Positions 1-8,916 are shown, numbered from the stretch's first letter. The stretch is DNA of 64,000 bases from Cupriavidus sp. (GCA_031181345.1 JAPSLC010000007.1:78202-142201), one strand, 5' to 3'. Program-made: numbers and translations. Notes: a model not told the origin generated them from the sequence alone.

Positions 1-230
1 CAGAACAGGTTCACGTTGAACGGCCGCTCGGTCAGCGCGCGCGTGTCGCGGATGGCCTGGCGAGCGGCATCGGCGTTCATCGCGCCGACGCCGAGCGAGC
101 CGAGGCCGCCGGCGTTCGAGACGGCCGCGGCCAGCGCCGGCGTGCCGACGCCTGCCATCGGGGCCTGGACGATCGGCGTCGACATGCCGAGCCGGGCCAG
201 CAGCCCGTTTGCAGCGGAAGAGGGGGTCAT
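1..230 (-). CDS. Nitronate monooxygenase / 2-nitropropane dioxygenase family, N-terminal part (runs off the window)
   Basis: Only the first 76 residues are present; the gene continues beyond base 1. The N-terminus reads [19 protein letters not shown] and continues with [24 protein letters not shown] broken across the strand, which is the FMN-binding TIM-barrel opening of nitronate monooxygenases (an Ile-Val-Gln-Ala-Pro-Met strand followed by a Gly-rich loop). Family members oxidise nitronates with FMN and O2; several also resemble enoyl-ACP reductase II (FabK). It lies 27 bp downstream of the LysR gene on the same strand, so the two are probably co-transcribed. The substrate cannot be told from this fragment. 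Confidence 0.8.
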   Translation of the reverse strand, partial: MTPSSAANGLLARLGMSTPIVQAPMAGVGTPALAAAVSNAGGLGSLGVGAMNADAARQAIRDTRALTERPFNVNLF

Positions 231-257
231 GGGATGCTCCTTCGGGAATCGGGCCGC

Positions 258-1145
258 TCAGCCTTGGCGAAGCTCGTGCAGCAAGGCTTCGTAGGCGGCG
301 GTGGTGAAGCCGGCGCGCTTGACCAGGAAGGTATGCGCGGATCGCACCGGCACGGTGTGAAAGTCGTCGCTGTCTCGATGCAGGGCGAGCAGCGATTTGG
401 GCAGGATGGCGAAGGCCGAGCCCGCGCTGACGCAGGCCAGGATCGCGTGATAGGACGGCATTTCGCGCACGGTCAGGTTGCGGCGCAGGGCCTCGTCGGC
501 CTGCGCGAGCCATTCTTCGGCGCAGCGGCGATAGGTGCAGCCGCGGGTGAAGCCGGCCAGCGTCCGCAGCGTGACGTCCTGCGGCCGGCGCACGCGCGGA
601 TGGCTGGCCGGCAGCACCAGCACCAGTTCCTCGGTGAACAGGAACGCCCCTTCGAGCCCCGGCGCCATGTCTTCCATCGACAGCTGGCGCGGCGAACCGA
701 TGCCCGGATGCGCGACGATCGCACAGTCGAGCTGGTGCGATGCGACCGCATCGGCCAGCGCCTGCGCGGTGCCGGTGCGGATCTCGACGTCGACCAGCGG
801 ATAGCTTGCGTGATAGCGCGCCAGCGGTTTGGGCAGTCGGGCGGCAGCGGCGCTTTCCATGGTGCCCAGCCGCAGCTTGCCGGTGGGAACGTCGTGCCGC
901 ATCGCTTGCCGTGCCTCCTCGGCCAGCGCCAGCAGCCGCTCCGCATAGCCAAGCAGCTTTTGCCCTTCGGCGGTCAGCGTCATCCGCTTGCTGTCGCGCT
1001 GGAACAGCGTGACGCCCAGGCTGTCCTCCAGCTGCTTGATGCGCGTGGTGACGTTCGACTGCACGCGGTCCAACGCGCGCGCGGCTCGCGTGACGCTCTG
1101 CTCCTGCGCCACGGCGCGGAAGATTTCCAGTTCGGCCAGTTCCAT
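258..1145 (-). CDS. LysR-family transcriptional regulator
   Basis: A 295-aa protein of normal LysR length. Residues 1-60 form the winged helix-turn-helix (MELAELEIFRAVAQEQSVTR, then AARALDRVQSNVTTRIKQLE), and from about residue 90 there is a periplasmic-binding-protein-like effector domain (GKLRLGTMESAAAARLPKPL). The ATG at the top of the frame gives the canonical LysR N-terminus. It precedes the nitronate monooxygenase fragment by 27 bp, an unusual same-strand arrangement for LysR regulators, which more often diverge from their targets. The upstream gap could hold its operator, but I could not identify a clear T-N11-A site. Effector unknown. Confidence 0.88.
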   Translation of the reverse strand: MELAELEIFRAVAQEQSVTRAARALDRVQSNVTTRIKQLEDSLGVTLFQRDSKRMTLTAEGQKLLGYAERLLALAEEARQAMRHDVPTGKLRLGTMESAAAARLPKPLARYHASYPLVDVEIRTGTAQALADAVASHQLDCAIVAHPGIGSPRQLSMEDMAPGLEGAFLFTEELVLVLPASHPRVRRPQDVTLRTLAGFTRGCTYRRCAEEWLAQADEALRRNLTVREMPSYHAILACVSAGSAFAILPKSLLALHRDSDDFHTVPVRSAHTFLVKRAGFTTAAYEALLHELRQG

Positions 1146-1264
1146 GGATGCGGCGCGGTGGTTCGCGACGTTCTCAATTCAGGAATGAAGATGGATTAAA
1201 TATCCTGTATTGAGAACGGGAAGTCAAGGTAGGGGCGTGGGGCGGTGGGGGAATGTCGTCGAAC

Positions 1265-1485
1265 CACCCCCTCTCCCCAACCCTCTCCCCCTGAGGGGGA
1301 GAGGGAGAACACAGAGCGCTTCGTTTCGGGGTAGAAGCAAGGCGCTCCAATGGCAAGCGCCCAATGCAAGCGCTAAATGCAAGCGCCGAAACGAAAAGCG
1401 CTTCCCGAAGGAAGCGCAGTCGAAAGGCAGGCCCTTACGGTTTCCGCCCCTCTCCCGCTTGCGGGAGAGGGGCGGGGGAGAGGGC
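1265..1485. repeat. Paired CCCTCTCCC/GGGAGAGGG palindromes (REP/BIME-like), copy A
   Basis: This fills most of the 460-bp gap between the LysR and VOC genes. Two hairpins lie about 165 bp apart: arms of 11 bp around TGA at 1281-1305, and arms of 12 bp around TT at 1447-1472. Each has an extra outward-facing half arm (CTCTCCCC before the first, GGGGGAGAGGG after the second), so the whole unit is itself an inverted repeat. The stretch between them contains short GCAAGCGC direct repeats near 1341-1385. The same architecture recurs near 16.1 kb and 49.8 kb. No gene is supported in this gap. Confidence 0.8.
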
Positions 1486-1605
1486 AAACGCGCGAAGCGC
1501 GAACGCTTCAGAGCGACATCGAAAATCCTCTGCATCCACATCGTAGTTCGCCGGTTTCCGGCGAATCGCCAGCAGCGCCAGCAGGTCGGCCAGACCCTCT
1601 TCGGC

Positions 1606-2520
1606 TTACTTCCCCTCGAAAGCCGCCTTCAGTGCCCCCGCATCCAGCTTCTTCATCGTCAGCAGCGCCTGGACCAGCCGGTCGATGCCCGCCTGGTCGC
1701 CGGAACGCATCAGCGTCTCCATCTCGGAGGGCACGATCTGCCATGAGACTCCGAACGGATCCTTGCACCAGCCGCATACCTCCGCTTCCGGTACCGCGGA
1801 CAGCTTCGACCAGTATCGGTCGATGGTCGCCTGGTCCTCGCAAGGAACGAGAAACGAGATGGCCTCGTTGAAGCTGAAGCCGTGCGGGAACCCGCTGTCC
1901 ATCGCCGCCATCCAGGTATTGCCGAGCCGGAAGTCGGAGAACATGACCGATCCCGCCGGATTCGGCTCCATGCCTTGCCCATAACGGACCAGCTGCCCGG
2001 CCTGCGAGTCGGGAAAGATTTCGCGCCAGAACTCGCCCGCCGCCTCGGCCTTGCCGCAGGCCTCGCCGGTGAACATCAGCGCCGGCACGATGGGCGGCCG
2101 GGATTCGCCCGAGGTATTGGTCAGCATCAGTTGCCAGGACAGGCCGTAGCGATCCTGCACCCAGCCAAAGCGCGCGCTGAAGGGGTAGGCGTCCAGCGGC
2201 ATCAACGCCTGGCCGCCGTCGGCGAGCTTGTCCCACATGGCGTCGAGCCGTTCGCGCGCCTGCGGATCGCGGCCCGGATCGAAGAGGACGAAGAAGGAAA
2301 TGGACGGATTGAAGCGGAACATCGGTCCGGCCGAGATCGCCATGAATGGCTGGCCCCATAGCGTGAACCGCACGATATCGCAGTCCCCGGAAGGCGTATT
2401 CCGGATCTGTCCGACGAAATCGACCGCTGAATCCGGAAATACCGATACATAAAAGCGCGCCGCTTCCACCGCCTCGCGGTCGTACCACAGGTGCGGAATC
2501 AGGGTGACAGGCGTGGTCAT
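1606..2520 (-). CDS. Tandem VOC/PhnB-like domain protein
   Basis: 304 aa. Two copies of a PhnB-type glyoxalase/VOC domain are visible. The first is at about residues 3-135 (VTLIPHLWYDREAVEAARFY, then FRFNPSISFFVLFD). The second is at about 145-280 (VPALMFTGEACGKAEAAGEF, then FSFNEAISFLVPCEDQ, then GWCKDPFGVSWQIVPSEM). In the family these beta-alpha-beta-beta-beta modules bind metals or small molecules; PhnB-like members are often mis-named 3-demethylubiquinone methyltransferases, and I do not infer that activity. Monocistronic, with no functional link to its neighbours. Confidence 0.82.
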   Translation of the reverse strand: MTTPVTLIPHLWYDREAVEAARFYVSVFPDSAVDFVGQIRNTPSGDCDIVRFTLWGQPFMAISAGPMFRFNPSISFFVLFDPGRDPQARERLDAMWDKLADGGQALMPLDAYPFSARFGWVQDRYGLSWQLMLTNTSGESRPPIVPALMFTGEACGKAEAAGEFWREIFPDSQAGQLVRYGQGMEPNPAGSVMFSDFRLGNTWMAAMDSGFPHGFSFNEAISFLVPCEDQATIDRYWSKLSAVPEAEVCGWCKDPFGVSWQIVPSEMETLMRSGDQAGIDRLVQALLTMKKLDAGALKAAFEGK

Positions 2521-2628
2521 GTGCCAAGCTCCTTTTCAGGCATTTCGAAAGGAAAACGGCGCCAGTTCGGCCGCCGTTTCGCGATAAAACTCCAGAGTAG
2601 TCGCCCCAACGCCATCGACAAAGTGGAC

Positions 2629-2662
2629 AAAAAAATCCCCAAGGCTGGATTGCCTTGGGGAT
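2629..2662 (-). terminator. Rho-independent terminator of the leftward benzoate operon
   Basis: A perfect 11-bp inverted repeat (ATCCCCAAGGC, 6-nt loop, GCCTTGGGGAT) is followed on the minus strand by seven T residues. It lies about 60 bp past the stop codon of the MFS gene, where the leftward operon starting near 8.8 kb should end. Confidence 0.85.
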
Positions 2663-2720
2663 CAGGGCGTCAGCAGCCTGAGCCGCTTCGCTGAGGGAAG
2701 GAAAAAGGACGGAAGGCGGG

Positions 2721-4076
2721 CTACTTTTGCACTGCGGGAGCCGGGGCGCCCAGCGTCGCCGGATGACTGGCCGAGGCCGAACGACGGTGGTCGATCATCG
2801 CAACCGCGAGCGCGGCAATCACGGCCGGAATCGCGATGGCGACGAAGTTCTGCTGCAGCGGCAGCGCCATGCCGACCAGCATGCCGATCACGATCGGCGC
2901 GAGGATCGCGCCGCTGCGGCCCACGCCCGAGGCCCAGCCGATGCCGGTGCCGCGTGCCGCCATCGGGTAGAACTGACCGGCATAGGCGTAGGTCACGATC
3001 TGCGTGCCGATGGTCGAGGCACCGGCCAGGCCCACCAGCACGAACAGCACCGGCGTCGGCACGGGATAGCCGAGCAGCGTGATCGAGACCGCCGCCAGCG
3101 CATACATGCCGACCAGCACGTGCTTGATATTGAAGCGGTCCGCCAGCCAGCCGCCGCCGACCGCGCCGATCATCGCGCCGAAATTCAGCACCAGCACGAA
3201 GGTCAGCGCCGAGCCCAGGCTGTAGCCGGCGCTGGCCATCAGCTTGGCCAGCCACGAGCTCAGCGCATAGACCATGAACAGGCACATGAAGAACGCGACC
3301 CAGAACATCACGGTGCTGAAGCCGCGGCCATCCTGGAACAGCTTGCTGATCGGCGCCTCGCCGGCCTTGTGCAGCTCGGGCAGCGCGAAGCGGTCGTCGG
3401 CTTGCGGCCGGTAGGCCGGTTCGAGCCGCGTCAACACGTTTTTGACCTCGTCGAGGCGGCCCGAGCGGATCAGGAAGGGCATCGATTCCGGCAGCGACTT
3501 CATCACCATCGGGATCAGCAGCACCGGCAATCCGGCGGCAAGGAACACCGATTGCCAGCCGTAGCTCTCGATCAGGCCCTTGCCGACCACCGCGGCGAGC
3601 ATGCCGCCGACCGAATAGCCGCTGAACATCAGCGTGACCATGGTGCCGCGGATCTTGCGCGGCGAGTACTCGGTCATCTGGGCGACGACATTGGGCATCA
3701 CGCCGCCGATGCCGAGACCGGCGAGGAAGCGCGTGACGCTGAACGTCACCGGGTCGCTGGTGAAGCCGGCGGCCGCGGTGAACACCGAAAACAGCACGAT
3801 GCAGATCGCAACGGCCCAGCGCCGGCCGATGCGATCGGCGATGGTGCCGAGGAAGATCGCGCCGAACATCATGCCGAACAGCGCGGAGCTGACCATGAAG
3901 CCGGCCTGCGTCGCATCGACGCCCATCGACTGCATGATCGACGGCAACGCGATACCGGCCACGGCCAGGTCGTAGCCGTCGAAGATGATGATCAGCGCGC
4001 ACCAGAACAGCACGAGCCCATGGAAGCGGTTGAAGCGGGCCTCGTCGGCCAGCTGGTGGACGTCGATTTGACGCAT
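2721..4076 (-). CDS. MFS aromatic acid:H+ symporter (AAHS family), probable benzoate importer
   Basis: 451 aa with 12 predicted membrane helices. The N-terminus MRQIDVHQLADEARFNRFHG and the motif DGYDLAVAGIALPSIM (first helix, with the conserved Asp pair region) are typical of the aromatic acid:H+ symporters BenK/PcaK. A loop 2-3 signature, GTIADRIGRRWAV, is present. I chose the ATG at 4074-4076 because AAGGAG sits just upstream of it; an upstream in-frame ATG would add 13 residues that contain the Shine-Dalgarno sequence. It is the last gene of the operon carrying benzoate-CoA ligase and BoxD and is followed by a terminator, so benzoate uptake is the likely role. Related aromatic acids cannot be excluded. 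Confidence 0.87.
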   Translation of the reverse strand: MRQIDVHQLADEARFNRFHGLVLFWCALIIIFDGYDLAVAGIALPSIMQSMGVDATQAGFMVSSALFGMMFGAIFLGTIADRIGRRWAVAICIVLFSVFTAAAGFTSDPVTFSVTRFLAGLGIGGVMPNVVAQMTEYSPRKIRGTMVTLMFSGYSVGGMLAAVVGKGLIESYGWQSVFLAAGLPVLLIPMVMKSLPESMPFLIRSGRLDEVKNVLTRLEPAYRPQADDRFALPELHKAGEAPISKLFQDGRGFSTVMFWVAFFMCLFMVYALSSWLAKLMASAGYSLGSALTFVLVLNFGAMIGAVGGGWLADRFNIKHVLVGMYALAAVSITLLGYPVPTPVLFVLVGLAGASTIGTQIVTYAYAGQFYPMAARGTGIGWASGVGRSGAILAPIVIGMLVGMALPLQQNFVAIAIPAVIAALAVAMIDHRRSASASHPATLGAPAPAVQK

Positions 4077-4128
4077 GGTTGTCTCCTTGCCGAGCTCGGA
4101 CGGCTCGCTTGTCATTGTGTGTGTCAGG

Positions 4129-4947
4129 CTACTGCACCGTCTCGCCGACGAAATCGGCGATCGCCGCGATCAACGCGTCCGGCTGATCGCGATGGGGCGA
4201 ATGCCCGCAGTCGGGCAGCTCGAGCAGGCGTGTCTGCGGCACGCGGCGCGCGATGCCGCGGATCTGTTCGAGCGTGCCGTATTCGTCGTCGAGCCCCTGC
4301 ACCGCCAGCAGCGGGCAGCCAATGCTCCCAATCTCGGCCTCGATCGACCAGTGGCGGAACGGCGGATGCAGCCAGATGCCATTCCATCCCCAGAAGGCCG
4401 AGTCCGGATCGTCGTGATAGCGCGCCAGCCGCTGGCGCAGGTCGGTGTTCAGATACGCCTCGCGCGCCTTCTCGATGCTGGAGACCGACAGGTCCTCGAC
4501 GAGGATGTGCGGCGCCAGCACGATGGTCCCGGCCACACGCGATGGAAAGCGCGCCGCGTACAGCAGCGCGATCGAGCCGCCATCGCTGTGCCCGAGCAGC
4601 CAGGGCGGATCGACCTCGGCGTCGATTCCGAGCGCCGTCAGCAGCGCGGGCAATACCTCGTGCGCCTGGCGGTGCATGAAATCGGGGTGCCACACCTCGT
4701 CGGCGGCCCGCGGCGTCGAGCGTCCATAGCCCGGCCGCGAATAGACGAGGCCGCGGCAGCCCAGCGCTTCGCAGACGCGCTGCGGAAAGTCGCGCCACAT
4801 CGCCACCGATCCCAGGCCCTCGTGCAGGAAGACCAGCAGCGGGGCGTCGCGATTCGTCTTGCCGCCGTCCATGCCCAGCCTTTGGTATTCGATCCGCACC
4901 GGGCGGCCGGCCCAATCGATCTCGACGAACTCGACCGCCGCGCTCAT
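4129..4947 (-). CDS. Alpha/beta hydrolase in the box operon
   Basis: 272 aa, a single alpha/beta-hydrolase fold. The oxyanion region is LVFLHEGLGSVAMWRDFP. The nucleophile elbow is GHSDGG with Ser121, and a late DCGHSPH supplies the catalytic His. Its ATG overlaps the stop codon of the benzoate-CoA ligase gene (ATGA), so the two are translationally coupled. Hydrolases of this kind recur in box clusters; proposed roles are hydrolysis of a CoA thioester or a lactone/ester by-product, but I know of no established reaction. A dedicated ester substrate that feeds benzoate into the pathway is an equally reasonable inference. Confidence 0.85.
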   Translation of the reverse strand: MSAAVEFVEIDWAGRPVRIEYQRLGMDGGKTNRDAPLLVFLHEGLGSVAMWRDFPQRVCEALGCRGLVYSRPGYGRSTPRAADEVWHPDFMHRQAHEVLPALLTALGIDAEVDPPWLLGHSDGGSIALLYAARFPSRVAGTIVLAPHILVEDLSVSSIEKAREAYLNTDLRQRLARYHDDPDSAFWGWNGIWLHPPFRHWSIEAEIGSIGCPLLAVQGLDDEYGTLEQIRGIARRVPQTRLLELPDCGHSPHRDQPDALIAAIADFVGETVQ

Positions 4948-6656
4948 TGCAGCCCCGCCAGTGCCAGTTGCCCGTTGGGCGAGAGCAGGACGTTCGACGC
5001 GACATCCTTGCCGCATTCGACTGGCTGCAGCTCGCGCTCCCGCTCGCGCAGCCGGAAGCGCTGGATCTTGCCGGTCGCCGTCTTCGGCAGGCTGTCGACG
5101 AACTCGATCAGGCGCGGATATTTGTAGGGCGCCAGCCGTTCCTTGACGAAGGCCTTCAGCTCGGCCTCGACGCACTGCGTACCGGGCTTGAGCACCACGA
5201 ACGCCTTGCTGCGCGTCAGCCCCTGCGCATCGTTGATGCCGATTACCGCCGCTTCGAGCACGGCCGGATGCTGCATCAGCGTGGCCTCGACCTCGAACGG
5301 CGAGACGTAGATGCCGCTGACCTTGAGCATGTCGTCGCTGCGGCCCGCATAGCAGTAGGTGCCATCGGGGTTGCGCACATACTTGTCGCCGCTCTTGGTC
5401 CAGCTGCCCTGGAAGGTCTCGCGCGATTTGTCGCGATTGCCCCAATACATCAGCGCCGAGCTTGGCCCCTGGATATAGAGGTCGCCGACCTCGCCGTCCG
5501 GCACCGGCCGGCCTTCCTCGTCGCGCAATTCGATCGTGTAGCCGGGCACCGGCCAGCCGGTGGTGCCGTAGCGGACCTGGCCCGGGCGATTCGACAGGTA
5601 GATATGCAGCATCTCGGTCGAGCCGATGCCATCGATGATCTCGCAGCCGAAATGCGCGGTGAAGCGCTGGCCAAGCTCGGCCGGCAGTGCCTCGCCGGCC
5701 GACGAGCACAAGCGCAGCGCCACCTGTTCGCGAGCCGGCAGGGCGGCCGAGGCCAGCATGCCGGCATAGCCGGTCGGCGCGCCGAAGAACACCGTGGCGC
5801 GATGGTCGAGCCAGCGCCGGAAGATCGCCTCGGGCGTCGGCCGCTCGGCCATCAGCACCACGGTGGCGCCGACGCTGAGCGGGAAGGTCAGGCCGTTGCC
5901 CAGGCCATAGGCGAAGTACAGCTTGGCCGCCGAGAAGCAGATGTCGTCCTCGGTCAGGCCGAGAATCGGCTTGGCATAGAGCTCGGCGGTCCAGTACGGA
6001 TTGGCCTGGCTGTGCAGCACGCCCTTGGGCCGGCCGGTCGAACCCGACGAATAGAGCCAGAAGCCGGGATCGTCGGGCCCGGTGGCAGCAGCGGCCGGCT
6101 GCGGCGCGTGCTCGGCGATCAGCGCGTCGAGCGAGATCGTGCCGGCGGGCAGCGCGCCCTCGGAGCGAGACACGATCACGTGATCGAGTTCATGGCCGCC
6201 TTCCGCCGTCGCCTTTGCCATCGCCTGCTCCAGCACCGGCAGCAGCCCTGCCGACACCAACGCCGCGCGGGCGCGGCTGTGCTGCAGCATGTAGGCGTAG
6301 TCGTCCGCGGTCAGCAGCGTGTTGACCGCGACGGGCACGATGCCGGCGTAGATCGCGCCGAGGAAGCAGACGGGCCAGTCGCTGCAGTCGTGCATCAGCA
6401 GCAGCACGCGCTCCTCGCGGCGTACGCCGAGGGTTTGCAGCGCGCTCGCGAAGCGGCGCACGCGCTCGGCCAGTTGGCCGTAGCGCAGTTGGCCGTGGTC
6501 GTCGATATAGGCGATCTTGTCGCCGCGGTGTACGTTGGCTTCCAGCAGGTGCTGGGCGAAGTTGAAGGGCGTGGTGGGCGCTGCCACCGGCGGCGGGTCA
6601 TAACCCGGCGCGTTGGCTGTGGTCGTGGTCGCGGTAGTCGTCGTTGCGGCTGCCAT
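4944..6656 (-). CDS. bclA: Benzoate-CoA ligase
   Basis: 570 aa, ANL superfamily. It converts benzoate, ATP and CoA to benzoyl-CoA, AMP and PPi, the entry step of the box pathway. The P-loop-like motif is YSSGSTGRPKGVLHS; the A8/hinge region is YCYAGRSDDMLKVSGIYVSP; the C-terminal catalytic Lys is in LPKTATGKIQRFRL. The order FNFAQHLLEANVHRGDK near the N-terminus matches benzoate-CoA ligases rather than acetyl-CoA synthetases. I chose the ATG at 6654-6656 because GGGGAGA lies about 8 nt upstream; a start 15 bp earlier would bury it. The first 20 residues are a Thr/Ala-rich tail (TTTTATTTT). It overlaps the next gene by 4 bp. Position in the box cluster makes benzoate the expected substrate. 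Confidence 0.92.
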   Translation of the reverse strand: MAAATTTTATTTTANAPGYDPPPVAAPTTPFNFAQHLLEANVHRGDKIAYIDDHGQLRYGQLAERVRRFASALQTLGVRREERVLLLMHDCSDWPVCFLGAIYAGIVPVAVNTLLTADDYAYMLQHSRARAALVSAGLLPVLEQAMAKATAEGGHELDHVIVSRSEGALPAGTISLDALIAEHAPQPAAAATGPDDPGFWLYSSGSTGRPKGVLHSQANPYWTAELYAKPILGLTEDDICFSAAKLYFAYGLGNGLTFPLSVGATVVLMAERPTPEAIFRRWLDHRATVFFGAPTGYAGMLASAALPAREQVALRLCSSAGEALPAELGQRFTAHFGCEIIDGIGSTEMLHIYLSNRPGQVRYGTTGWPVPGYTIELRDEEGRPVPDGEVGDLYIQGPSSALMYWGNRDKSRETFQGSWTKSGDKYVRNPDGTYCYAGRSDDMLKVSGIYVSPFEVEATLMQHPAVLEAAVIGINDAQGLTRSKAFVVLKPGTQCVEAELKAFVKERLAPYKYPRLIEFVDSLPKTATGKIQRFRLRERERELQPVECGKDVASNVLLSPNGQLALAGLQ

Positions 6657-6749
6657 GCGTTGTCTCCCCATCTGTTCTACGAATGCTGCCGAATGCTGCC
6701 AATACGGTGCAAAAACTGCGATGCGCTGACTGTCTCGTACAACTCGTCC

Positions 6750-8318
6750 TTACAGCCGCTCCAGCACCGCCGTGCTGGCCTGCACGGCGCTGCGGCGATG
6801 GTAGAAGTTCAGTGCGCGCAAGCCGCCCAGTTCCTCGCCGCCACCGGCGCGGCCCGGGCCGCCATGCAGCGATTGCGGCATCACGTTGCCGTGGCCGGTA
6901 TGCAGTTGCGCAACATCGGGCGAAATCACATGGACACGGCCGTGGCTGTCGGCCAGCTGAAGCGCAGCGGCGGCGAGCGCCGCGGAATCGCTGCCATAGA
7001 GCGACGCCACCAGCGAGCCTTCGCCGCGGCGTGCCAGCTCGAAGGCATGGCTCGCGTCGATCCCATCCTCGCCTTGCCGTTCCCGATAGGGCATCAGCGT
7101 GGCGACCGGGCCGAACACCTCGATCTGATGCACCAGCGCGTTGCCGTCGGGATCGCGCGTGCCCAGCAGCGTGGGACCGATGCAGCAGGCCACGGCGGGG
7201 TCGGCGTCGATCAGTGCCTGGCTCGCGCCATCGTGCAGGGTCTGCGTCTGCGCCTGCAATTGCGCCAGGCCCTCGCGCACGGTGGCCAGTTGCGCGCGGC
7301 TGACCAGCGCGCCCATGCGGACCTCCGCGTTGCGCGGGTTGCCGACGGTGATCTCGCGCAGCTTCGCCGCAATGGCTTCCGCGGCGGCGTCGTACAGCGA
7401 CTCGGGCACCAGCACGCGCCGGATTGCCGTGCATTTCTGTCCCGACTTGACCGTCATCTCGCGCACGACCTCGGCGGCCAGCAGCGGCAGCGCATCGTCG
7501 CCGCCGGCCTCGCGCGGCAGCAGCAGCGCCGAGTTGACGCTGTCCGCCTCGATATTGACGCGCACCGAGCGCTGCGCGATCGCCGGATGCGAGCGGATCT
7601 GCGCGGCGGTCTGCGCCGAGCCAGTGAACGACACCACGTCGAAGGGCTCGAGCGCATCGAGCAGGCCGTCGGCGCTGCCGCAGACGATCGACAGCGCGCC
7701 CGGCGGCAGGATGCCGGCCTCGACCACATCGTGAACCATGCGGTGCGTCAGCCAGGCGGTGGACGTGGCCGGCTTGACGATTACCGGCACGCCGGACAGC
7801 AGCGCCGGCGCGGCCTTCTCCCACAGGCCCCATGAGGGGAAATTGAACGCATTGATGCACAGCGCGACGCCGCGCGTGGGGACCAGCACGTGTTGCGACT
7901 GGAACAAGGGATCCTTGCCAAGCCGCGCCGCTTCGCCATCGAGCAGATAGCGCCGATCGCCGAGCGTCTCGCCCAGCTTCGCATAGCTGCCCAGCGTAAA
8001 GATCGCGCCGTCGATATCGACGGCGGAATCGCGCTTGACCGTGCCGCTGTTGGCGGTCGCGATCTCGAAATAGGCGTCGCGGTGTTGCTGCAGCACCTGC
8101 ACGATGGCGCCGAGCAGCGACGCCCGCTCGCGATAGGTCAGTGCGCGCAGCGCGGCGCCGCCTCGCTGGCGTGCGAAGGCGAATCCCTCGGCCAGATCGA
8201 GCCCGGTGGCATCGACACGCGCCAGCTCGTCGCCCAGCACGGGGTCGAACAGCACCGTGCCCTTGCCGCTGCCATGCTGCCAGCGCCCGGCCAGATAGCT
8301 CGGTAGCAATTCGCTCAT
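6750..8318 (-). CDS. boxD: 3,4-dehydroadipyl-CoA semialdehyde dehydrogenase
   Basis: 522 aa, an ALDH-fold enzyme of the BoxD/PaaN-like type. In the box pathway it oxidises 3,4-dehydroadipyl-CoA semialdehyde, released by BoxC, to the acid with NADP+. Visible landmarks: NAFNFPSWGLWEKAAPALLS (nucleotide-site Asn), VIVKPATSTAWLT, VSFTGSAQTA, and the catalytic Cys in MTVKSGQKCTAIRRVLVP. The C-terminal PQSLHGGPGRAGGGEELGGL is characteristic of this branch. The ATG is preceded by AGGAGG at 6 nt and overlaps the stop of the DUF4863 gene (ATGA). It is separated by about 90 bp from the ligase, still in one operon. Confidence 0.92.
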   Translation of the reverse strand: MSELLPSYLAGRWQHGSGKGTVLFDPVLGDELARVDATGLDLAEGFAFARQRGGAALRALTYRERASLLGAIVQVLQQHRDAYFEIATANSGTVKRDSAVDIDGAIFTLGSYAKLGETLGDRRYLLDGEAARLGKDPLFQSQHVLVPTRGVALCINAFNFPSWGLWEKAAPALLSGVPVIVKPATSTAWLTHRMVHDVVEAGILPPGALSIVCGSADGLLDALEPFDVVSFTGSAQTAAQIRSHPAIAQRSVRVNIEADSVNSALLLPREAGGDDALPLLAAEVVREMTVKSGQKCTAIRRVLVPESLYDAAAEAIAAKLREITVGNPRNAEVRMGALVSRAQLATVREGLAQLQAQTQTLHDGASQALIDADPAVACCIGPTLLGTRDPDGNALVHQIEVFGPVATLMPYRERQGEDGIDASHAFELARRGEGSLVASLYGSDSAALAAAALQLADSHGRVHVISPDVAQLHTGHGNVMPQSLHGGPGRAGGGEELGGLRALNFYHRRSAVQASTAVLERL

Positions 8319-8809
8319 GCTGCCTCCTGTCGGGTGAAGTCGATGCGCCCATCGGGCAGCAGGTAAAGAACCAGCGCGCGGCCGTTCGACACCGTGGGGC
8401 GATGGGCACTGCCGGGCGGACAGACCAGCCAGCCCGCGGGACGTCCGTCGAAACGGGCGTCGCCCTCGATCGGCATGATCAGGTCGATCTCGCCATTGGG
8501 ATGGCTGTGATGCGGGCCGGCGATAGCGTTCATGTCGACCACGTCGACCGAAAAGCCATGCAGGTCGTCGGCGGGTTTGAAGATGCGGCCGTAGCGGATG
8601 CCGGCGCCTTCCCGATCGCACAGCCAGCCTTCGGCCACGCCGGTTTCGCAGGCGGCTTTCAGTGCGCGGTAGGACTCGGTATCGGGGCCGTATTCGGCGT
8701 TGAGCCAGGCATCGAGCTCGGCATCGAGCGGACGGCCGGCGAGGCGCGCCGTCAGTTGCGCCAATTGTTGGCGGAAGGCCAGGGCGGCCGGTGGGAGGGT
8801 GGGGGACAT
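8315..8809 (-). CDS. DUF4863 (cupin-like) protein, first gene of the leftward box operon
   Basis: 164 aa. The central segment NAIAGPHHSHPNGEIDLIMP has the His-rich beta-barrel look of a cupin, and GWLVCPPGSAHRPTV supplies a second half. From memory this is the DUF4863 family, whose named member is 4-hydroxylaminobenzoate lyase (PnbB); family members also occur in box clusters without nitrobenzoate genes, so I do not assign that reaction. I chose the ATG at 8807-8809; an ATG at 8881 would sit on the predicted transcription start of the promoter upstream and would leave no leader. It overlaps boxD by 4 bp. A role in clearing a side product of benzoyl-CoA oxidation is possible. Confidence 0.8.
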   Translation of the reverse strand: MSPTLPPAALAFRQQLAQLTARLAGRPLDAELDAWLNAEYGPDTESYRALKAACETGVAEGWLCDREGAGIRYGRIFKPADDLHGFSVDVVDMNAIAGPHHSHPNGEIDLIMPIEGDARFDGRPAGWLVCPPGSAHRPTVSNGRALVLYLLPDGRIDFTRQEAA

Positions 8810-8866
8810 CGGCAAGCGCTCCGTGATATCGGGGGAAACCGAACCGGTTTGCACGTCTGCTGTTAA

Positions 8867-8880
8867 TGCATTATTGTGCA
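8867..8880. promoter_or_regulatory. BoxR/BzdR-type operator O1 (perfect TGCA-N6-TGCA)
   Basis: The sequence TGCATTATTGTGCA begins right at the predicted +1 of the leftward box promoter, so a bound repressor would block initiation or escape. TGCA-containing half-sites are what I recall for the benzoyl-CoA-responsive repressors BoxR and BzdR. A partial mirror copy, TGCACAATAAT, lies at 9094-9104. Confidence 0.65.
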
Positions 8881-8887
8881 TTGGCGA

Positions 8888-8916
8888 ACCTTAGAGGTCG
8901 ACGCCGGTGCTGTCAA
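8888..8916 (-). promoter_or_regulatory. Sigma70 promoter of the leftward box operon
   Basis: On the minus strand a perfect -35 TTGACA (8911-8916) is followed after 17 bp by TAAGGT as the -10 (8888-8893). Transcription should start near 8881, giving a leader of about 70 nt before the DUF4863 start codon. Confidence 0.7.

Noticed and set aside
1606..2520. Annotation as 3-demethylubiquinone-9 3-methyltransferase
   Set aside because: The PhnB-like VOC domain carries this name by historical error; no methyltransferase motif is present.
4947..7835. 962-codon open frame on the plus strand opposite the ligase and boxD genes
   Set aside because: It is a high-GC antisense shadow: Arg/His/Gln/Gly-rich, no domain, and it overlaps two well-supported enzymes on the other strand.
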